DNA of 50,236 bases from Chitinophagales bacterium (GCA_013298845.1 JAAFJN010000038.1:1-50236); one strand, 5' to 3'; counted from the first letter of the stretch, positions 15,750 through 25,207 are shown. A program made the numbers and translations. The notes: generated from the sequence alone by a model not told the origin.

Positions 15750-18700
15750 CTACCTCCGCACCACCAAAACCCTACCATTTCGCCCATCGGCGTCCGTAAC
15801 GGTCAGCGTATACAAACCCGCCGGATAAGCGCCCAGGTCCACGGTAATTTGTGGCCCCGTGCCGGACAATTCCCGCACCAAAGCACCCGTTGCGGTGCTT
15901 ATTTTCACCCAATAGCGGCCCCCGGCGGGCAACTGAAGCACTACCGGTCCATCCGTGGGATTAGGTGCCGCCAACAACGTTAGCCCATCGGGCAAATTAT
16001 AGGTGGACGTTACTAATTTCACCTGGGTTTTAACGGTATTGGTGATAATGGGCGGGTTATAATCAAAATAAATGTAGGCCGTATTTTTGATGGTGTTCCC
16101 CAATACCAAACTGGCTTTGGGCCGCACCCGGTACTTTACAAAACCGTGGCTTTCGGGTTCGTTCCAGGTGCTGGGCGGCAGGTGAATCTGGTCAAAAAAG
16201 AACGAAGCAACGCCGTTATCGCCCAAGGTAAGTTCCATCGGGTGCGAGGTGGAAAGCACTTCAAAGGTGCTCAAATCAAGTCCTTTCAGGTCCAAAGTAT
16301 CCAAAATGCGCACAAATTCCGCCGGGAAAGTGCCCGTATTCTGAAAACGAACGGTGTACGTCAGCCATTCGCGGCTGGCGACTTGTTCGGGCGTTATCCC
16401 AGACCACGGGTGTACCTGTTTGTCGTTGGGATCGTACGAACCCACCACGACTTGTTGCAACAGGTAAGTATTGTTAGAGACATCAGCGTCGAGGATGTTG
16501 GTTTGCAGGGTAGCCGGAATGTTCAACAGGGTTCCCAGCGGCGTAGTGGCGGGTACGTCCACCTCAATGCGCACCGATACCAGGCCGGTTAGCGCCGGAA
16601 CACTGTTCAGGTACCAGAGCAGCGTATCACCGGATTGGGCATCGGGGAGCGGAATGGCCGATTGATACACGGTTTCGGCGGGCAGCACCACGCGCAACGT
16701 GGCATCGGCGGAAACGGTACCGATATTACGGCAACTCACTGCGATGGTTTCGTCAAAACCCGGCCGAAACACGGTTTCGTTCGTCAGGTCGAGGGCCATA
16801 TCGGTGGTATTGGGCGGGAAATAAAGGCCAAATTGCAATCCCTGCGTCGTGTCGGAAACGAGATAATACGCCGGGTTGGATACCACCCACGGGGCCGATT
16901 TGCGCACTTTTATGGTATCTGCGGGGAGTGCCAGTGCGAATAAATCAAAAGTGCCATCGGGTTTGGAGGTGGTTAGGCCGTTAGACCCCACCGATATCAG
17001 GGCATTGGCAAGGGGCAACTCGTTGGTATCGGGTGTTCCGTTGTTATTGTCATCGTTGTACACCACGCCGGATACTTTTTTAATGTCCATATCCTCGATC
17101 CGGAGGTAAGCCATCTCGTATGTATTGGCCAGATAAATTACCTCATCCTTTATTTGTAATGTAATTGACGTGGAATTTAGGTTGAACAATGTGTTCAAAT
17201 TACCCACGATATTGACCCAATTCCCATTCAGCCCATTGCGGTAAAAAACGCCGTAACCCGTAATCATGGCAATGTGTTCGCCCTCCATCGCCACCGAAGA
17301 AGAACTTTCCCAACTGCTATATTGTGGCGAGCCGGTAGTAGCATTGTCCAGACGATAAAACGTCAAACCGTCGTTGATCGAATACATCAGCGCGTAATGA
17401 CTGTATAAATACAATACCCCGTTTACCGACAGGTGATTAAATTCATTGATACTACTGGCCCAAAATAAATCATTTAAACCCGCACCCACATAACTCCAAC
17501 TTAGCCCCAGGTTATTGGACACCGCTAACCCATTCAGATCCACCCGGTATATTTTCCCGTTGTGCACAAAGGTGTATCCTATTTCAAATTGGCTTTTAAA
17601 GGTCCAGGTTTGGCCGTTATCCGTACTTCCGTACACCTCGGCAATAGACACTCCTTTGACCAGTAATACCAATTCGGAACCAGCATTAAACAAGGTCAAT
17701 TCGGCATTGGACACAACACTACCGGGAAGTTGGATTTTTTCCCATCCCTGGCTGCCATCCAGACTACGAAATGCGTAGTCTCGTTGGCGGGAACAGGCGT
17801 AATAAAACCCGTTGTTGTAAATCAGGTAAGGTTGCGGGAAACTCTCCCGCAGGGGCAATAGCGCACGGGTCCAGCCGGAGTCCGGTTGCGCCGACAAGGA
17901 ATTCATCACAGAGAGATAATCACCCGTTTTACGGAGGTCTTCTACGATGAACCAAAAGTCTATTTCGCCGTCCAGCCCCCCGTTGTAAAAATACCAGTTC
18001 GCCCCGTTATTTTCCGTAGCCAGCACACCTTCGTCGGAAGCAACGAGTATTTTATTGCCTTTTTTGACCGCATTTTGGTAATAAGTATGGTGAACAAACG
18101 CCGTATCGAGGGGTTGCCAGGTTGTTCCGCTGTTGTAAGAAACGGCCAACTGATTAGTGTTGTCTCCACTGGAAAACCAGGCACCATCGCTGTACGAAAA
18201 ATTATATTGTACGCTAACATTGGGTAGTAATGCCCAATCGAGGCCATTATTCACCGAGCGCCATAAACCACTCGTGTATATTCCGACCAAAATGGTATCG
18301 TTGTGCACAGCGGCATTGCGCACGGAACCCGGAAACGTTCGGATAAAATTCCAGTTTTGCCCTTGGTCGGTGGATTGATACAACGAATCTTTGCTATTCA
18401 GCCAAATATCGTTATTATTCAGGCTAATGTCCAAAAAACCGCCGTTTGATTTTACATGAACCAATTGCGGCGTAGCACTCAGGTTGGTGCGCGCCAAACG
18501 ATACACCCCATTGAAGGTTTTAAGGATCAGCGCGTCGGAGGTGGAAAAAATTTTGTTGACGGTGTTCGAACTACCCAGATTATGTTCTACTTCAAAAGAC
18601 CAGGTTTTGCCCGAATCGGTACTGCGATAAATGCGGCAGGCCGGATTTACGGCAAATACCGTTCCGTCGGCATTGACGTGGACCAAAAAACCATCGATGG

Positions 18701-18905
18701 TCCATTGCGAAGCATTGAGCGTTTTTTTCCAAACGCGTAAATTAGTGGAATGATAAATCCCGGTGGATTTTACCGCCAAAGCACCATCGTCAACGAAGTG
18801 TACGGAATTGATTTCGGCGGGATAAGGATTGTTTGTTTTTTTCCATTGGGCCAACAGTAGCGTTGGGAAGCCCCAAAAAGCCAGTAGTAGTAGTTGTAAT
18901 TTCAT
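15750..18905 (-). CDS. Large secreted BNR-propeller protein with T9SS sorting domain (paralogue A)
   Basis: A 1051-residue secreted protein. Residues 1-19 are a signal peptide ending LLLAQ. Residues about 20-600 hold BNR/sialidase-like repeats (YRSTDSGKTWSF, YQSTDQGQNWNF, WRSVNNGLDWALL, YGSTDNGQTWTF). An SdrD B-like segment follows, with an Asp/Asn-rich loop (YNDDNNNGTPDTNE) suggestive of calcium binding. A repeat module begins VGSYDPNDK and ends NTAYIYFDYNPPIITNTV; I believe it corresponds to DUF7619, common in Bacteroidota surface proteins. The last about 75 residues are a T9SS type A domain. There is no catalytic signature for a sialidase. It is divergent from, and paralogous to, the gene at 19058-22204, sharing a 152-bp promoter region. 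Confidence 0.88.
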   Translation of the reverse strand: MKLQLLLLAFWGFPTLLLAQWKKTNNPYPAEINSVHFVDDGALAVKSTGIYHSTNLRVWKKTLNASQWTIDGFLVHVNADGTVFAVNPACRIYRSTDSGKTWSFEVEHNLGSSNTVNKIFSTSDALILKTFNGVYRLARTNLSATPQLVHVKSNGGFLDISLNNNDIWLNSKDSLYQSTDQGQNWNFIRTFPGSVRNAAVHNDTILVGIYTSGLWRSVNNGLDWALLPNVSVQYNFSYSDGAWFSSGDNTNQLAVSYNSGTTWQPLDTAFVHHTYYQNAVKKGNKILVASDEGVLATENNGANWYFYNGGLDGEIDFWFIVEDLRKTGDYLSVMNSLSAQPDSGWTRALLPLRESFPQPYLIYNNGFYYACSRQRDYAFRSLDGSQGWEKIQLPGSVVSNAELTLFNAGSELVLLVKGVSIAEVYGSTDNGQTWTFKSQFEIGYTFVHNGKIYRVDLNGLAVSNNLGLSWSYVGAGLNDLFWASSINEFNHLSVNGVLYLYSHYALMYSINDGLTFYRLDNATTGSPQYSSWESSSSVAMEGEHIAMITGYGVFYRNGLNGNWVNIVGNLNTLFNLNSTSITLQIKDEVIYLANTYEMAYLRIEDMDIKKVSGVVYNDDNNNGTPDTNELPLANALISVGSNGLTTSKPDGTFDLFALALPADTIKVRKSAPWVVSNPAYYLVSDTTQGLQFGLYFPPNTTDMALDLTNETVFRPGFDETIAVSCRNIGTVSADATLRVVLPAETVYQSAIPLPDAQSGDTLLWYLNSVPALTGLVSVRIEVDVPATTPLGTLLNIPATLQTNILDADVSNNTYLLQQVVVGSYDPNDKQVHPWSGITPEQVASREWLTYTVRFQNTGTFPAEFVRILDTLDLKGLDLSTFEVLSTSHPMELTLGDNGVASFFFDQIHLPPSTWNEPESHGFVKYRVRPKASLVLGNTIKNTAYIYFDYNPPIITNTVKTQVKLVTSTYNLPDGLTLLAAPNPTDGPVVLQLPAGGRYWVKISTATGALVRELSGTGPQITVDLGAYPAGLYTLTVTDADGRNGRVLVVRR

Positions 18906-18937
18906 CCTGATGAATTATTTTGTTAAAAAATGCGCAA

Positions 18938-18969
18938 CAAAGTTATCTCTTTTTTCAGCAATACCAAAA
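18938..18969 (-). promoter_or_regulatory. Promoter for paralogue A
   Basis: On the minus strand, TTTTG (18965-18969) is followed after 19-20 bases by TAACTTTG (18938-18945), a near-ideal Bacteroidota -33/-7 pair. It lies 32 bp upstream of the ATG at 18905 and is separated by under 10 bp from a -7 box for the divergent gene. Confidence 0.65.
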
Positions 18970-18976
18970 TAATGAA

Positions 18977-18984
18977 TAAATTTG
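18977..18984 (+). promoter_or_regulatory. -7 box for paralogue B
   Basis: TAAATTTG is a perfect TAnnTTTG box 73 bp upstream of the ATG at 19058. Its upstream half overlaps the promoter of the divergent paralogue, so the two could compete for polymerase. The -33 element is unclear. Confidence 0.45.
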
Positions 18985-19057
18985 TGTCTGAATTCAATTG
19001 GTATTTCAAAAAAACCTTTTTGCAATGCCCAACTATAATGTTTAATTTTTTTGAAAA

Positions 19058-22000
19058 ATGAATAAAATTCAAACAATTTTCGCTGCATTTGTGCTGCTGC
19101 TTACCCTTCGTACAACCCCCATTTCCGCCCAATGGCTACCTACCAACGGTATTAGCGGGTCCTCTTTCGGCAAATTTGAAACTTACGGCGACACCATTTT
19201 ATACCTCGGTGGTAATCGTTTGTTTTATACGACCAACGACGGTGCAAGTTGGGCTACTTTCCCAAATTTTCCCCAAACCGACCGGTACATCATCAATTTC
19301 ACCGTTTGTGACAACAATATTTTGGTCATCGACTACCAAAAAATACACCTCTCCAAAGATGGCGGTGCCACCTGGAGCACCCTGAACTATCCAGTTCCAC
19401 TGAGTAACGTTGAAGCATACATCCAAAATGATACCGTGGTTGTCACTTCGTACAATGGTAGTTTTAAATCGGGTGATGGCGGTGTCAACTGGACGCCCAT
19501 TTTGGCCAACTATATACTGGGGGACTTGCAATATAGCAACGGGGCTTTAACCGCCATTCGATACCCCTATGTGGTGCGCTCCACCGATTTGTGCGAAACC
19601 TTTGATACCCTGAAACAAATTACGGGGAATCCCATTATTTTTAAAAAATTGGGTAACAAACTGTTCTTACTCATGCAAAACGCCAGTGGCGGCTGCTGGT
19701 TTTCACCCAACGACGGTCAAACCTGGCAACAATTCACCGGTACGGCATTTGATCAATATCAGACCCTTTTTGCCTTGGGCAATGATATTTATGCCTTAAA
19801 AAGCAGTTTCATCAATAAATCCTCTAATAACGGGCAAACCTGGACCCCATTAGCCCTCCCCGACAACGAATATTTCGCCGATGCCATTGGCCTCAACAAC
19901 GTCATACTGAGTGCTTCCATTTACGGAGGAATTTTCCGTAGTACAGATGCGGCCAACTCCTGGTTTTCGGCCAATTTTGGCTTAAACAACGCGCAGGTCA
20001 ATAGCTTTTCGGTCATAGATAACAACCTGCACGTAAGTACGCCGCGCGCTATCCACGCCCTGGCAGCCGACCAAATCAACTGGTCGCCGCTCCCTATTTC
20101 CCTTACCCCGGAGTGGACAGGGCACCAACAGTACGTAAAATCGGGCACGAACCTGGTTTTATTGAGCAATTACTCCATATTTGTTTCCGTGGACGATGGC
20201 GTAACTTGGGTAGAATCGTTTATCGCAAACAATAGTTTTTCCCTGGCAACTCCTTTAAAACTCTTCGTAATGTCCAGCCGCATTTTTGCGTTTTGCGGGG
20301 GTGATCTTGCCAATGTTTTGGTGTCCGAAAATAATGGCCTGTCTTTTCAGCAACTCAATCAACAATACCATACGGCTTTACAAGATTGCGAAACATTGTT
20401 GTACGAACAAGGTAAATTATTTTCTAAAACGTGGGATGATAAATTATACGCCTCGGAAGATGAAGGTAATACCTGGACACAGGTGTGTGAGTTACCTGCC
20501 CTGCCCGGTGGTGGTGCTAATCTTTATGGATCATTGTTGTTGTCGGGAAATGATATTTTACATTTCAACAATAACTTTACCGCCAATCAACCGCAGTATT
20601 ACATGATCTCCAACGACTTGGGACAAACCTGGGTTACCAAAGATAATAAAATTGACTATCTCGGTTTCGATTATGTTTACCAACTGAAAAAAGTTGGCAA
20701 CTACGCCATTGTGACAACCAACCGCGGGGTGTTTATTTCGGAAGATCATTTACAAACCTGGACACCTTGGAACGACGGGTTAAACACGCTGAATACCGAG
20801 TGGTTTGAATTTTTTGCCGAACATATTTGGGTGAGTACGCCTTCGGGCATTTTTAAACGCCCCCTGTCCGAATTGGGCATTTTTAGCGCCAAAGGCCGGG
20901 TATTTTACGATATCAACAACAACGGCGTGGAAGATACCGGTGATGCACCCGCCGAAAACGTAACGGTAAAATCGCTCACTTCAGGTTCGTTTACGACCAC
21001 GGGTAACAATGGCCAATTTGCGTTTTTGAGCAATCTCCCGTCGGAAGAATTGGCTATTCAACCACCAACGCCTTATTTTACGGTTAGTCCGGCGTCCATC
21101 AGCACCGCAGTTCCCTCCGAAGGAACCTCTTTTGCCCTGCAATCTAACCCCGATGCGCACGACCTGGCGGTTTCCATCACCAATACCACGGTGTTGCGGC
21201 CCGGCTTTGAAACGAATTACGTCATCCATTGGAGCAACAACGGCCCCAACCCGGCCCAAAACATCAGTATTTCGGCCAATTTCCCCGAAGGTGTTGTTAA
21301 TATTTTGGAAATATCACTGCTGCCCACCATTCAAAATGGCAATGGTTTAACCTGGAGCCTCGGCGATGTACCCATTGGCGCGTCCGGTGCGATACTCATT
21401 CGGGTGGAAGTGCCCGTTACCGTGGCGTTGGGTACGGAGGTCTGCCTACCGGTATCCATTCAACAAAACAACCCCGACATTTACCCCGTCAACAACAGCG
21501 CCGAAAGTTGCACCACGGTGGTGGGCAGTTACGACCCCAACGATAAACAGGCAAACCCCTCGGAGCGGATCACCCCGGCGCAAATTGCCAACGGAATGCC
21601 CATTGATTACACGGTGCGTTTTCAAAATACGGGCACCTATTTTGCCACTTTTGTGCGCATTTTAGACACGATTCAGGCCGGTTTTGACCCCAGTTCTTTC
21701 CGGTTTGTAGCCAGTTCGCACCCTTGCACCTGGACCATTCGCGGCAATAATATCGTAGAATTTTTCTTCGATAACATTTTGCTGCCCGATCAAAACACCA
21801 ACGAGCCGGGCAGCCACGGCTTTGTGCGTTACACCGTTCAGCCGTTGCCCGACCTGCCACTTGGTACGCCTTTAAACAACACGGCGTACATCTTTTTTGA
21901 TTATAACAGCGCGATTATCACCAATACCACCCAAACAATGGTGCTAAATCCGGCCAGCACCACCGATGTTGGGGTGGAACACGCATTGGAAATGGTACCC

Positions 22001-22204
22001 AATCCCGCCCGCAACACGGTACGGATAGCGGCATCGGGCAGTGGGCAACTGCGGATATTTGACAGCGTGGGCCGTTTGATGGTCTCGCAACAACTTTACC
22101 AACCAACGGATTTGGACATCAGCCAATGGCCCGCCGGGTACTACGAAGTGCATTGGATGAATGACAATACGGTACAAACGCGGAAATTAGTGGTGGTGAG
22201 GTAG
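19058..22204 (+). CDS. Large secreted BNR-propeller protein with T9SS sorting domain (paralogue B)
   Basis: A 1048-residue secreted protein with the same domain order as the divergent gene: signal peptide (about 1-25, ending PISAQ), BNR-like repeats over about 30-600 (FYTTNDGASWATF, HLSKDGGATWSTL, YASEDEGNTWTQV, MISNDLGQTWVTK), an SdrD B-like Asp/Asn loop (YDINNNGVEDTGD), the VGSYDPNDK to NTAYIFFDYNSAIITNT module, and a T9SS type A tail starting MVPNPARNTVRI. It should be transported by the type IX system and displayed at the surface. The C-terminal halves of the two proteins share many identical blocks, while the propellers are more diverged. The role is unknown; carbohydrate or protein binding is plausible. 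Confidence 0.88.
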   Translation: MNKIQTIFAAFVLLLTLRTTPISAQWLPTNGISGSSFGKFETYGDTILYLGGNRLFYTTNDGASWATFPNFPQTDRYIINFTVCDNNILVIDYQKIHLSKDGGATWSTLNYPVPLSNVEAYIQNDTVVVTSYNGSFKSGDGGVNWTPILANYILGDLQYSNGALTAIRYPYVVRSTDLCETFDTLKQITGNPIIFKKLGNKLFLLMQNASGGCWFSPNDGQTWQQFTGTAFDQYQTLFALGNDIYALKSSFINKSSNNGQTWTPLALPDNEYFADAIGLNNVILSASIYGGIFRSTDAANSWFSANFGLNNAQVNSFSVIDNNLHVSTPRAIHALAADQINWSPLPISLTPEWTGHQQYVKSGTNLVLLSNYSIFVSVDDGVTWVESFIANNSFSLATPLKLFVMSSRIFAFCGGDLANVLVSENNGLSFQQLNQQYHTALQDCETLLYEQGKLFSKTWDDKLYASEDEGNTWTQVCELPALPGGGANLYGSLLLSGNDILHFNNNFTANQPQYYMISNDLGQTWVTKDNKIDYLGFDYVYQLKKVGNYAIVTTNRGVFISEDHLQTWTPWNDGLNTLNTEWFEFFAEHIWVSTPSGIFKRPLSELGIFSAKGRVFYDINNNGVEDTGDAPAENVTVKSLTSGSFTTTGNNGQFAFLSNLPSEELAIQPPTPYFTVSPASISTAVPSEGTSFALQSNPDAHDLAVSITNTTVLRPGFETNYVIHWSNNGPNPAQNISISANFPEGVVNILEISLLPTIQNGNGLTWSLGDVPIGASGAILIRVEVPVTVALGTEVCLPVSIQQNNPDIYPVNNSAESCTTVVGSYDPNDKQANPSERITPAQIANGMPIDYTVRFQNTGTYFATFVRILDTIQAGFDPSSFRFVASSHPCTWTIRGNNIVEFFFDNILLPDQNTNEPGSHGFVRYTVQPLPDLPLGTPLNNTAYIFFDYNSAIITNTTQTMVLNPASTTDVGVEHALEMVPNPARNTVRIAASGSGQLRIFDSVGRLMVSQQLYQPTDLDISQWPAGYYEVHWMNDNTVQTRKLVVVR

Positions 22205-22206
22205 AG

Positions 22207-22247
22207 CAATAACCCCACTAACGGAACAACCGCTAACGTAGTTATTG
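22207..22247. repeat. Inverted repeat upstream of the nitroreductase gene
   Basis: CAATAAC (22207-22213) and GTTATTG (22241-22247) are a perfect 7-bp inverted repeat 27 bp apart, immediately after the paralogue B stop. The right arm contains the TTG that would be the nitroreductase -33 element. It could be a weak operator or chance. Confidence 0.3.
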
Positions 22248-22276
22248 GAGAAAATCCGCAGAAATTGCTACCTTTG
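22245..22276 (+). promoter_or_regulatory. Promoter for the nitroreductase gene
   Basis: TTG at 22245-22247 is followed after 21 bases by TACCTTTG at 22269-22276. The box ends 8 bases before the ATG at 22285, so the transcript would be nearly leaderless. Confidence 0.6.
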
Positions 22277-22284
22277 CCGCCATT

Positions 22285-22869
22285 ATGAACAACACTATCA
22301 GCATTAAAAAAGCACAAACTCAATTTCCGGTAGCCGATTTTATTACCGACCGTTTCAGCCCACGCGCCTTTAGCGAAAAAGCGCTGACCGAACAAGACAT
22401 GAACACCCTTTTTGAAGCCGCTTCGTGGGCACCGAGTGCCAATAACGAACAGCCTTGGTTGTATTTTTACGCTTTAAAAGGCACACCGGGGTTCGATCAA
22501 CTCACGGAAATCATGATGCCCGGTAACCAGCCCTGGGCCAAACACGCAGCGGCTTTGGTCGTGACCGTGGCCCGCAAAACCTTTGCCGCCAACGGCAACA
22601 ACAACGGTGCCGCCGAACACGATTTGGGTATGGCCAACGCCCAACTCATGTTACAAGCCCGCTGCATGGAGGTTTTTAGCCACCCCATCGGTGGTTTTAG
22701 CAAAGACAAAGCCAAAGAATTGCTCGGCCTCGACGAAACGTACAGCACCCCTTGCATGTTGGCATTGGGTTACCTCGGTGAAGCAAGTCAACTGGAAGAA
22801 CCATTCCTTGCGCGCGAGGGCACGCCGCGTGCACGCAAAGAATTGAGTGCATTTGTAAAGGCCATTTAA
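22285..22869 (+). CDS. Nitroreductase family oxidoreductase
   Basis: A 194-residue FMN-dependent, NAD(P)H-using oxidoreductase. Family markers are RFSPRAF at about 23-29 (FMN phosphate contact), ASWAPSANNEQPW at about 46-58 and DLGMANAQLMLQA at about 113-125. These enzymes form cytoplasmic dimers and reduce nitro compounds, quinones or flavins; the natural substrate cannot be deduced. The protein is complete and of normal length. It has its own promoter and is followed 53 bp later by recQ, which also has its own -7 box. Confidence 0.9.
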   Translation: MNNTISIKKAQTQFPVADFITDRFSPRAFSEKALTEQDMNTLFEAASWAPSANNEQPWLYFYALKGTPGFDQLTEIMMPGNQPWAKHAAALVVTVARKTFAANGNNNGAAEHDLGMANAQLMLQARCMEVFSHPIGGFSKDKAKELLGLDETYSTPCMLALGYLGEASQLEEPFLAREGTPRARKELSAFVKAI

Positions 22870-22905
22870 GGAATTACGTACTAACCCGTTCAAATAGTTT
22901 CTTAC

Positions 22906-22913
22906 TACCTTTG
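22906..22913 (+). promoter_or_regulatory. -7 box for recQ
   Basis: TACCTTTG fits TAnnTTTG exactly and ends 9 bases before the ATG at 22923. A TTG at 22911 is part of this box and should not be taken as the recQ start. No clear -33 element. Confidence 0.55.
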
Positions 22914-22922
22914 CCCCCTGAT

Positions 22923-24848
22923 ATGACCGCCCAACCGCTTGATATTCTGCGTCAATATTGGGGATACAACCAGTTTCGCCCATTACAGGAAGATATTATC
23001 CAATCGGCCCTCAACGGCACGGATACGCTGGCGCTGTTGCCCACGGGCGGCGGCAAATCGCTCTGCTACCAGGTCCCTGCGTTGTGCAAAGAAGGGCTGA
23101 CCATTGTGGTATCGCCCCTGATTGCCCTGATGAAAGACCAGGTGTATAACCTGCAACGGCGGGGCATTCCGGCGGCGGCCATTTTTTCGGGGATGCGCCG
23201 CCGGGAAATTGACATTGTTTTTGAAAATGCCTGTCAGGGCGCATATAAACTGCTGTACGTCAGTCCCGAACGCCTGAAAACGGATTTGGCGCAGGCCCGC
23301 ATCAAGCGGATGAACATTAACCTGCTGGCGGTGGACGAAGCGCACTGCATCAGTCAATGGGGCTATGATTTCCGGCCGCCTTACCTCGAATTGGCCGAAA
23401 TCCGCGCTTTAATGCCCGAAGTACCAGTGCTGGCCCTCACCGCCACGGCCACGCCGCAGGTTGCGCAGGATATTCAGGACCGGCTGGCATTTCAGAACGG
23501 GCGGGTTTTTCAACAGAGTTTTAACCGCAGCAACCTCTCCTACTCCATTTTATACGAGGCCAAAAAACTCGATAAACTGGTGGATATTTTGCAAAAAGTG
23601 CCCGGATCGGCCATTATTTACATGCGCAGCCGGGGCGACACCCAAAAAATTTCCAACCTGCTCCGCAGCAAAGGCATCTCCTCCGATTTTTACCACGCGG
23701 GCCTCAGCGTGGATGAACGTTCGCAAAAACAGGAAGCCTGGATCAATGGCAACCCGCGTCTGATGGTATGCACCAATGCTTTCGGGATGGGCATCGACAA
23801 ACCAGACGTGCGCCTGGTGGTGCACCTCAGCCTGCCCGATAGCCTCGAAGCCTATTTTCAGGAAGCGGGCCGCGCCGGTCGCGACGGGCAAAAAGCCTTT
23901 GCCGTTATGTTGTACACCGACACGGACGCGGAACAGTTGCGGCGTTTTTTTGAAGCCTCTTACCCGCCCCTCGAAACAGTGCGGCGCACTTATCAGGCAT
24001 TGGGCAGTTACACTCAAATTGCCATTGGCGGCGGTCAGGGCGAAAGTGTGGATTTTGATTTACAACATTTTTGCCACACGTACAAACTGGAGCAGGCCGT
24101 CACGCACGCCGCGCTTCGGTTGTTGGAACAGGAAGGTTGGCTGGCCCTCAGCGAAGCCGCCGCTACCGCCGCGCGTTTGCAAATTGTGTGCAACCGCGAA
24201 ACTTTATACGATTACCAAATCCGCAACAAACAGGCCGATGCCATTATTAAGGTGCTGTTGCGCCAATATCCGGGTATCCAGCAACAATACGTGGACATTA
24301 GTGAAGGCACCATTGCCAACGTGCTTCATATCAAAGTGGAGCAGGTGATTCAGGTATTTGCCGTGGCCGAACAACAGGGTATTTTGCAATATTTTCCGCG
24401 CAACGAAAAGCCGCAGGTCACGTTCCTGCGCGAGCGCGTAGCCGCCGAAAACCTGGGCATTGACCTCGAAAAGTTTAATTTTCGCCGCAACAACGCCCAA
24501 CAACGCGTAGAATCTGCCATTGCCTACGCCGAACGCCGCCACTGCCGCAGCAAACAATTATTGGCCTATTTTGGCGAAAAACGCGCCGAAAAATGCGGTA
24601 TCTGTGACGTGTGTACGGGCCGCAACGAAGCCGACATGTCGGAAGATACCGTTCAAATGTACCAGCGAAAAATCACCGATTTGCTCAAAATTGAACGTAT
24701 GCCCTTTGAAGAAGTCCTCAAGGCATTTGCCCCCAGAAAACACGAAACGGTCACCGCCGTGATGAGTTATTTGGTCGAAGAGGAAATTATTCGTGAAGAC
24801 GACAATGGCAATTTGTACGTTGCAAAAATGTCGCCGTCGTCATCGTAG
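22923..24848 (+). CDS. recQ: ATP-dependent DNA helicase RecQ
   Basis: A 641-residue SF2 3'-5' DNA helicase that acts in recombination repair and fork restart. Walker A is PTGGGKS at 40-46 and the DEAH box is at 138-141, followed by the RecQ-specific CISQWGYDFRP loop. The helicase C-terminal domain carries GMGIDKPDVR and the arginine-finger region QEAGRAGRDG. The RecQ zinc site is intact: Cys541, Cys558, Cys561 and Cys564. After a winged-helix domain the protein ends in a short helical segment without a recognisable HRDC domain. The ATG at 22923 is chosen because the in-frame TTG at 22911 lies inside the -7 box. The stop codon abuts a repetitive palindrome and the last residues (SPSSS) look non-conserved. 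Confidence 0.95.
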   Translation: MTAQPLDILRQYWGYNQFRPLQEDIIQSALNGTDTLALLPTGGGKSLCYQVPALCKEGLTIVVSPLIALMKDQVYNLQRRGIPAAAIFSGMRRREIDIVFENACQGAYKLLYVSPERLKTDLAQARIKRMNINLLAVDEAHCISQWGYDFRPPYLELAEIRALMPEVPVLALTATATPQVAQDIQDRLAFQNGRVFQQSFNRSNLSYSILYEAKKLDKLVDILQKVPGSAIIYMRSRGDTQKISNLLRSKGISSDFYHAGLSVDERSQKQEAWINGNPRLMVCTNAFGMGIDKPDVRLVVHLSLPDSLEAYFQEAGRAGRDGQKAFAVMLYTDTDAEQLRRFFEASYPPLETVRRTYQALGSYTQIAIGGGQGESVDFDLQHFCHTYKLEQAVTHAALRLLEQEGWLALSEAAATAARLQIVCNRETLYDYQIRNKQADAIIKVLLRQYPGIQQQYVDISEGTIANVLHIKVEQVIQVFAVAEQQGILQYFPRNEKPQVTFLRERVAAENLGIDLEKFNFRRNNAQQRVESAIAYAERRHCRSKQLLAYFGEKRAEKCGICDVCTGRNEADMSEDTVQMYQRKITDLLKIERMPFEEVLKAFAPRKHETVTAVMSYLVEEEIIREDDNGNLYVAKMSPSSS

Positions 24849-24868
24849 GGGCGCACGGCCGTGCGCCC
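24849..24868. repeat. 20-bp perfect palindrome (REP-like) at the recQ stop
   Basis: GGGCGCACGGCCGTGCGCCC is a perfect palindrome beginning at the base after the recQ TAG. With the preceding GTAGG it matches the style of REP-like elements (GTAGGGGC...) dispersed in many bacterial genomes. As RNA it would form a strong hairpin and could end recQ transcription, but no T-run follows. Confidence 0.65.
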
Positions 24869-24898
24869 ATCTGGTTCAAAACCCGATCGGGAATACCC

Positions 24899-25069
24899 AG
24901 CCCCAACGGAGTGCCATCATCAGCGAGGCGGCATTGCCCCTCGCCTGTCCGGCATTTGCCCCGGCATCGTTACACACCGAGGGCGATGCCCCCGGTTGAT
25001 GGTTGCGCCCCGGCATCGTTACACACCGAGGGCGATGCCCCCGGTTGATGGTTGCGCCCCGTTGGGGCT
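24899..25069. repeat. MITE-like element with 11-bp inverted ends and a 49-bp internal duplication
   Basis: AGCCCCAACGG (24899-24909) and CCGTTGGGGCT (25059-25069) are perfect inverted ends. Inside, a 49-bp unit (starting CGGCATCGTTACACACC) is present twice in tandem, at 24962-25010 and from 25011. Each unit holds a GGGC/GCCC hairpin. No open reading frame of substance is present. It is much more GC-rich than the following sequence and looks like a non-autonomous repeat family; copies elsewhere in the genome would confirm this. Confidence 0.6.
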
Positions 25070-25146
25070 TAATAACGTTTCAAACGACAAATCTAAGAGG
25101 GGAATAAAACCCCTCGCTAAAGAGGTTTTGGGGGCCGGAAAACTAC

Positions 25147-25207
25147 TATTCACTCTACACTATTCACTCTACACTATTCACTCTACACTATTCACTCTAC
25201 ACTATTC
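25147..25207. repeat. 14-bp tandem repeat, four copies and a partial fifth
   Basis: TATTCACTCTACAC is repeated perfectly at 25147, 25161, 25175 and 25189, followed by a partial TATTC. It lies between the MITE-like element and the recX stop, downstream of both flanking genes, so it is unlikely to control expression. The 24849-25219 gap holds no gene that I can support. Confidence 0.9.

Noticed and set aside
22911-22922. TTG start for recQ upstream of the ATG
   Set aside because: The TTG is part of the TACCTTTG promoter box, so the transcript would begin after it.
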